From positions 1-10,660 of the forward strand of contig CALVUW010000033.1 in assembly GCA_944363695.1 (NCBI GenBank): a stretch of DNA of 10,660 nucleotides, in the 5' to 3' direction. Positions 6,990 to 10,660 of this stretch are shown piece after piece. This DNA is from an uncultured Bacilli bacterium. GTDB lineage: Bacteria; Bacillota_I; Bacilli_A; RF39; UBA660. How positions within the stretch are numbered: the stretch's first letter is position 1; each line of letters opens with the position of its first letter. The notes beneath the pieces were generated by a model. That model was given only the letters and a program-made list of their open reading frames with translations, ran no database searches and had not been told where the DNA came from. A program made the translations under genes and the position numbers.

Positions 6990-7335
6990 GCGTTTTTATC
7001 TTATTTTTACTATTTCTAATTTTCTTCTTTTTATGTATGAAGAACATAAGAAATAAAATAAATCTCATTTCACCCCTATTGTTACCACTAAGGATTCCTA
7101 CTTCCCAGATAGAGTATTCTCTCTTCTTCATAGGCTTAAATTCCAATTACTTTTTATTATAACATCGATTATTTAATTTTGATATCTAACTTTAACCTTT
7201 CATAAGTATGCTTATACTAGCATTATATGCTCTATATAGTTCCATATGATGCCTCTTTCTTTTTACTCTTTAACTATATTACATCAAATGAATACTTGTT
7301 AATATAAAAATTTAGTTCTTATTATTTTATAGATA
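6990..7335. other. Gene-free stretch upstream of the DUF2238-like gene
   Basis: This stretch of roughly 350 bases has no convincing gene on either strand. On the minus strand it contains an extended -10 (7156-7164). If that promoter is used, it also holds a leader of about 170 nt for the DUF2238-like gene. The leader shows only short hairpins, such as AGAG-AATA-CTCT near 7111-7122, and matches no riboswitch class I can recognise. The part from 7165 to 7335 is plain AT-rich spacer before the terminator of the neighbouring operon. Confidence 0.6.
7156..7164 (-). promoter_or_regulatory. Extended -10 promoter candidate for the DUF2238-like gene
   Basis: On the minus strand TGT precedes a perfect TATAAT (7161-7156), forming an extended -10. 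No good -35 is found 16-18 bp upstream, which extended -10 promoters tolerate. It points towards the gene starting at 6977. Nothing else in the gap looks better. Confidence 0.5.
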
Positions 7336-7368
7336 AAAATAGATATACAAAATATGTACATCTATTTT
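7336..7368 (-). terminator. Terminator of the two-gene membrane-protein operon
   Basis: A 9-bp stem AAAATAGAT/ATCTATTTT (7336-7344 with 7360-7368) continues after one mismatch into a 4-bp TACA/TGTA helix (7346-7349 with 7355-7358) around a 5-nt loop. Read on the minus strand it is followed by a T-rich tract. It starts just after the stop codon at 7372. The stem is AU-rich, so it may be only moderately strong. Confidence 0.75.
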
Positions 7369-7371
7369 ATT

Positions 7372-7713
7372 TTAACGATTATCTAATTTTTCATTAATAG
7401 ATCGTAATAATTTGATGACTTCTCCAGTAGCATAAATAGTACTACAAAAAACAAAACTAATTAACCATGTCATAAGTGTTAATGATAAATTATATTCAGT
7501 TCTAGTACACGTAGCAAATAAATTAGAAGTTTCACTACAAGCTGGGAAAAGATTACCCAAGATAATTCCCACGATAAATAAAAAGGCAAACAACCAGAAA
7601 GCTAACTGTTGATAAAAATTATATTGTCTAGGTTTTTGAACTTCTTTGCTTATTTTTTTTAATTTGGGCAATTCTTTTTTTGTTTCTTCAATTTCATCAA
7701 ATAAATCTTTCAT
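7372..7713 (-). CDS. Small two-helix membrane protein, unknown function
   Basis: This 113-residue protein has a charged N-terminal segment (1-30, rich in Lys and Glu, probably helical). Two membrane helices follow (about 36-56 and 76-95), with a short Arg/Lys-containing tail. The loop between the helices contains two cysteines, C59 and C69, in the FPACS and ATCT contexts. The positive-inside rule places this loop outside the cell, so a disulfide is possible. The start ATG overlaps the preceding gene's TAA by one base (TAATG). Its strong ribosome binding site AAGGAGGG lies in the end of that gene, so the two are translationally coupled. I do not recognise a functional family. It is the last gene before a terminator, and a partner role with the six-helix protein is a reasonable inference. 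Confidence 0.85.
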   Translation of the reverse strand: MKDLFDEIEETKKELPKLKKISKEVQKPRQYNFYQQLAFWLFAFLFIVGIILGNLFPACSETSNLFATCTRTEYNLSLTLMTWLISFVFCSTIYATGEVIKLLRSINEKLDNR

Positions 7714-8399
7714 TATTTATCTCCCTCCTTATTACTAGAGGTATCTTCCACTATCACACGTTTTTTAACATGTGTTTTCTTTACCTGCTTTCTTGTCTGT
7801 TTATTATCTGAATATTCTTTATATAAATAAATATAACGAGCAAATAACAATTCATACATAACTTCTAATAATGCTAATACAACACTATCGAAATCGGTCG
7901 TAGCAATTAAAGCAACGACTAAATCCACAACTAATAAGCTTGCGATTAAATAAAAATATTGACCATTATTAATCTCTGCTACTGGACTATTTTCTATCTT
8001 TAATTCTTTGCCTATTTCCGTATGACAAATAAAAGCATATATGAAATAAATTGTCATTAATACATTAATAGCCAAGCCTAATAAAGAAGCTAGTCCAAAA
8101 GATTGAAAAACAGTAAATAGTCCGGCAAAAGATATTAAAATATAGAAAATTGACATTATAATATTTAAATAATCAAAATATTTTTTACCTACTTTTGTTC
8201 GAATTAATATGAAATAAACCAACGTAATAACATAAACGCTATTATGATTTAAAATAGAACGCAAAATATCTGTTGCACTCAAGTGATTTTGAATAGCAAA
8301 AGACTGAGACAAAATGATTAGTATAACTAACAATCCAATAATAATATAGGTAATAATATTGGGACTATCATACCAATCTTTTTCATTTGTATTTTTCAA
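7713..8399 (-). CDS. Six-helix membrane protein with basic C-terminal tail, unknown function
   Basis: This 228-residue integral membrane protein has helices near 15-34, 54-69, 77-98, 102-125, 147-166 and 171-192. A hydrophilic, Lys/Arg-rich tail follows (193-228, including RKQVKKTHVKKR), which should be cytoplasmic. No transporter or enzyme motif is visible. The start is TTG at 8399-8397, supported by the ribosome binding site GGAGGGTGA (8414-8406) six bases upstream and by the lack of a usable ATG until far into the membrane region. It is the first gene of a two-gene operon with its own near-consensus promoter, coupled to the 113-residue membrane protein. It looks like a lineage-specific membrane protein. 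Confidence 0.85.
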   Translation of the reverse strand: MKNTNEKDWYDSPNIITYIIIGLLVILIILSQSFAIQNHLSATDILRSILNHNSVYVITLVYFILIRTKVGKKYFDYLNIIMSIFYILISFAGLFTVFQSFGLASLLGLAINVLMTIYFIYAFICHTEIGKELKIENSPVAEINNGQYFYLIASLLVVDLVVALIATTDFDSVVLALLEVMYELLFARYIYLYKEYSDNKQTRKQVKKTHVKKRVIVEDTSSNKEGDK

Positions 8400-8425
8400 T
8401 CAAGATCACCCTCCATTCTTGTAAT

Positions 8426-8454
8426 AGTATAACACAAAATTAAATTCATGACAA
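8426..8454 (-). promoter_or_regulatory. Promoter of the two-gene membrane-protein operon
   Basis: On the minus strand -35 TTGTCA (8454-8449, 5 of 6) is separated by 17 bp from -10 TATACT (8431-8426, 5 of 6), with TGT just before the -10. The start of transcription would be near 8419, giving a leader of about 20 nt that contains GGAGGGTGA. Confidence 0.8.
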
Positions 8455-8473
8455 TTGACCATCATATGATCTA

Positions 8474-9106
8474 TCATGAATCAGTTATTTCACTTACTTT
8501 GGTTCTCTTGCGATAAACCGTTTGTACGTGTACCTGATAATCAGATTTAATTTCTTCTAATGTTTGATAATTCGTGTGAAACTGGTTATTCACTTTACTA
8601 ATAAATAAGTCTTCCTCATAGTATTTAGCAAAAATATCTTTTTGATCTATTTGCAAATTATAGACTTTTTTTTCATCCGTATTGCCTTGTTTCTTCGTAG
8701 ACCATTCGTCTACTCGATAGATGACATACGTTTCTTCACCAACTGGTTGCTGATAAATTAGATAATTACCACATTGTAAAGTGACACACCGTTTTCCATC
8801 AATGAATTCTACTTTAGATTCTTCTATATCACACCATTTTTCTCCTCCAAAAGGATTTTTAAGTGGAGAGATTAAACCTTGATCAATCATATCTTCCAAA
8901 TAAATCGTATCCTGAGAATTCTGGTATTCTAACGATATTGAACTTAACGCTACTCGATTAGCATGATAACGAAACACCTGCATTTTTTCCGCATCACCAC
9001 TTTTAATGGCAATAAATAAGATAATAGCAGATAAAATTAAACATACAACGGATACAACTAAAAATTCATAACCGCTGCTTCCTTTTTCATTGATTTCTTT
9101 CCACAT
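8474..9106 (-). CDS. Type IV pilin-like (pseudopilin) protein, atypical
   Basis: This protein of 210 residues has the plan of a type IV pilin or pseudopilin. It has a short charged leader MWKEINEKG, a putative cleavage after that glycine, and a long hydrophobic helix (GYEFLVVSVVCLILSAIILF) with glutamate at mature position 5. The usual phenylalanine at position 1 is replaced by serine. The globular part contains YLEDMIDQGLISPLKNPFGG, a pattern common after the pilin helix, and three cysteines (C92, C107, C112) in WCDIEES and CVTLQCGNYLI. An in-frame ATG at 9136 would add 10 residues. I prefer 9106 because the leader is then of normal length and the overlap with ezrA shrinks to 20 nt. Neither start has a good ribosome binding site, which suggests coupling to ezrA. 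No prepilin peptidase or assembly ATPase is nearby. It could instead be a plain N-terminally anchored protein. Confidence 0.7.
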   Translation of the reverse strand: MWKEINEKGSSGYEFLVVSVVCLILSAIILFIAIKSGDAEKMQVFRYHANRVALSSISLEYQNSQDTIYLEDMIDQGLISPLKNPFGGEKWCDIEESKVEFIDGKRCVTLQCGNYLIYQQPVGEETYVIYRVDEWSTKKQGNTDEKKVYNLQIDQKDIFAKYYEEDLFISKVNNQFHTNYQTLEEIKSDYQVHVQTVYRKRTKVSEITDS

Positions 9107-10660
9107 ATAGTTGTATCTTTCTTTCAAAATTTTCATCTACTAATCGAATTGCTTCTGTACTAACTTTTAATGACGTTTTGTAATCACCTCTAAAGAATAG
9201 ATCGCTGGCCTTTTCTAATCCTCTATAAATGTCATCATGAAGGCTTCGATAACGATTACCATAGACGATAGCAAATTCACTTAATTTGGCTGTTTTAATC
9301 ATCGATAAAGTTGTGTGATATAATTTTAAAACCAAATCTCTAGCTGTATCTACTCGTATATTTAAGGTCTTAATAACAATTGGCTTCTTAGATAATTCTT
9401 TTAACACTTCCTCAATTGCTTCATTGGCTTCAGCTAATTCAACAAAATAATGATCACTAATAATTGGTAATTTGTATAAACGCATCCGCTCTTTACATTC
9501 TTTTAATAGATTATCAATTTCTTTTAATTGTTCTCTAGCACGTTGTTCATCCTCATACATATTACCCAAAGATTTTAGAGCAATATCTAATGTTGATTCT
9601 AATTGTTTTAGGCGTGTCGATAATGTTTCTATTTCTTTATTTACCATAGAAAACGGTGACGCTTTCGTTTTGACCTTTTCTACTACTCGTTTGTAATCAT
9701 CTTTAATAACAACTAAATCTTTATTAACATCATGAATAATTTTAACATCTTTTTCTTCTAGGTCATACATATTCTTAATATCATCTAATTGCTCGTAAAT
9801 ATCAGTTACTAGCTTATTAGTCTTTTTCAATTTCTTAGCAAAATCACGACTCATCTCTTCAAATACTTTACGAGATAACCGTTCCTTTTCAAAATCCACA
9901 AAAATACCATCTAAATAATCTAAAATGGTTTTTAACTCGAACATACAATCTTCCAAGTTTAGTACTCTAATACGATCCAAAATAGTACTTACATTTTTTC
10001 TAGATTCTTCCAAATTATAGGTTAAATTTAAATATTCTAGAGGGTAGCCTTGTTCTTCCATTTGTTTAGCAGTTTCTTCTATTTCTGCTAATCGTTTCGG
10101 TATCAACTGTTTGCACATTAACATTAAATCTGGCACTTCTTCAATGACAATATCCATATGTTCAACCATCGTATCTAAAGCTTTAACAATATGGACTACT
10201 TCATTATATTCATTTTGATCCATAGCAGTCTCAAAATCTAGGAATCGTTTTTCAATATTTTCTAGCTGCAATTCGATCGCTTCGGCCATTTCTTCATATA
10301 GGTTTTTATGTTCATTGTATTCTTTGTTTAAATGACGATATTTTGTCTTTAACTTAGTAATAATATTACGATATTTTTCTTCACTCAAAGTAATTTCTTT
10401 AATTTGTTCTAATAAATCGTTAGCTTGTTCTTTTACTTTGTATACTTCTATTTCACATTTTGCAATACGAAATCTAGCTGTTTTATATTCTTTTTTATCT
10501 AGTAATGTATCTAATTCGATTAACATATCATCAATTTTAGGTAGTTCTTCTTCTTTAATACTTTGAAATTTATCCTGCCATTTTTGATACTTTTCTTCCA
10601 TTTTTTCATTTTTAATAATTGGCTCTAATTTCGATAACTCTAATAAAACGGGAGTACTAC
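9087..10660 (-). CDS. ezrA: Septation ring formation regulator EzrA, partial (N-terminus beyond right edge)
   Basis: EzrA is a membrane-anchored, spectrin-like protein that regulates FtsZ ring assembly and coordinates division with cell-wall synthesis. The window holds 523 codons of open frame reaching the right edge. The ATG at 10601 is internal, because the frame continues upstream with EzrA-like sequence (VLLELSKLEPIIKNEK). The product is almost entirely charged coiled-coil helices. KMEEKYQKWQDKFQSI corresponds to the EKWREKW-type start of the first repeat. The conserved C-terminal patch occurs as FAIVYGNRYRSL, the site known in B. subtilis as the QNR region. With a B. subtilis length near 560 residues, about 40 residues including the N-terminal membrane anchor are missing outside the window. 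The end overlaps the pilin-like gene, so the two are probably cotranscribed. Confidence 0.9.
   Translation of the reverse strand, partial: STPVLLELSKLEPIIKNEKMEEKYQKWQDKFQSIKEEELPKIDDMLIELDTLLDKKEYKTARFRIAKCEIEVYKVKEQANDLLEQIKEITLSEEKYRNIITKLKTKYRHLNKEYNEHKNLYEEMAEAIELQLENIEKRFLDFETAMDQNEYNEVVHIVKALDTMVEHMDIVIEEVPDLMLMCKQLIPKRLAEIEETAKQMEEQGYPLEYLNLTYNLEESRKNVSTILDRIRVLNLEDCMFELKTILDYLDGIFVDFEKERLSRKVFEEMSRDFAKKLKKTNKLVTDIYEQLDDIKNMYDLEEKDVKIIHDVNKDLVVIKDDYKRVVEKVKTKASPFSMVNKEIETLSTRLKQLESTLDIALKSLGNMYEDEQRAREQLKEIDNLLKECKERMRLYKLPIISDHYFVELAEANEAIEEVLKELSKKPIVIKTLNIRVDTARDLVLKLYHTTLSMIKTAKLSEFAIVYGNRYRSLHDDIYRGLEKASDLFFRGDYKTSLKVSTEAIRLVDENFERKIQLYVERNQ

Noticed and set aside
6829..7146. Minus-strand open frame (TTG start) overlapping the start of the DUF2238-like gene
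   Set aside because: There is no ribosome binding site, its composition is Lys/Ile-rich as random AT-rich sequence gives, and more than half of it overlaps the better-supported gene in another frame.
8461..8470. Palindrome ATCATATGAT just after the pilin-like gene as a terminator
   Set aside because: It has no loop and no following T tract. I see no terminator between this gene and the two-gene operon, so read-through is possible.
9087..10601. ATG at 10601 as the true start of ezrA
   Set aside because: The frame stays open to the window edge with EzrA-like residues, and starting here would remove the N-terminal membrane anchor typical of the family.
1..10660. Mollicutes-type genetic code with TGA as tryptophan
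   Set aside because: TGA serves as the stop of the response regulator, permease, pilin-like and ezrA genes in credible overlaps, and tryptophan is encoded by TGG.

Overview
The window is AT-rich and uses TGA as a stop codon (for example at the ends of the response regulator and ezrA). Its genes are compactly packed, start with ATG, GTG or TTG, and are mostly preceded by strong GGAGG-type ribosome binding sites. Together with a YtrA-type GntR regulator, a Bce-type antibiotic resistance module and EzrA, this points to a low-GC Bacillota, probably a Bacilli or Erysipelotrichia-like gut lineage. The lineage is an inference; no 16S or other phylogenetic marker is present.

Layout. Bases 1-734 (minus strand) hold a GntR/YtrA-type repressor gene followed immediately by an ABC ATPase gene that runs off the left edge. 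A divergent promoter region (735-889) separates them from a stand-alone gene (890-1606), which encodes a MazG-like nucleotide pyrophosphohydrolase domain behind an unrecognised 130-residue N-terminal region and ends in a clear terminator. Bases 1762-6366 (plus strand) form a complete BceRS-BceAB-type module: response regulator, intramembrane-sensing histidine kinase, ATPase, and a ten-helix permease with a large extracellular domain. A 33-codon membrane peptide is translationally coupled to the permease stop codon. An 18-bp inverted repeat plus an in-phase third half-site upstream of the ATPase is the probable response-regulator binding site. A bidirectional terminator at 6365-6388 separates this module from the minus-strand half.

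The minus-strand half (6387-10660) carries, in its transcription order from right to left: ezrA (division-ring regulator, N-terminus beyond the window), an atypical type IV pilin-like protein overlapping the ezrA end, a two-gene operon of unknown membrane proteins with its own promoter and terminator, and a DUF2238-like membrane protein preceded by a gene-free stretch of roughly 360 bp.

How the genes fit together. The YtrA-type regulator with its ABC ATPase, the BceRS-BceAB module and EzrA all belong to families concerned with the cell envelope: sensing cell-wall antibiotics, resisting them, and placing the division ring. The expected circuit for the central module is that the permease detects a peptide antibiotic, the kinase phosphorylates the regulator, and the regulator activates the ATPase-permease promoter. 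This is known for the family and inferred here. I see no clearly new multi-gene system. The most unusual items are the MazG-domain fusion, the small membrane ORF coupled to the permease, and the pilin-like protein behind ezrA.
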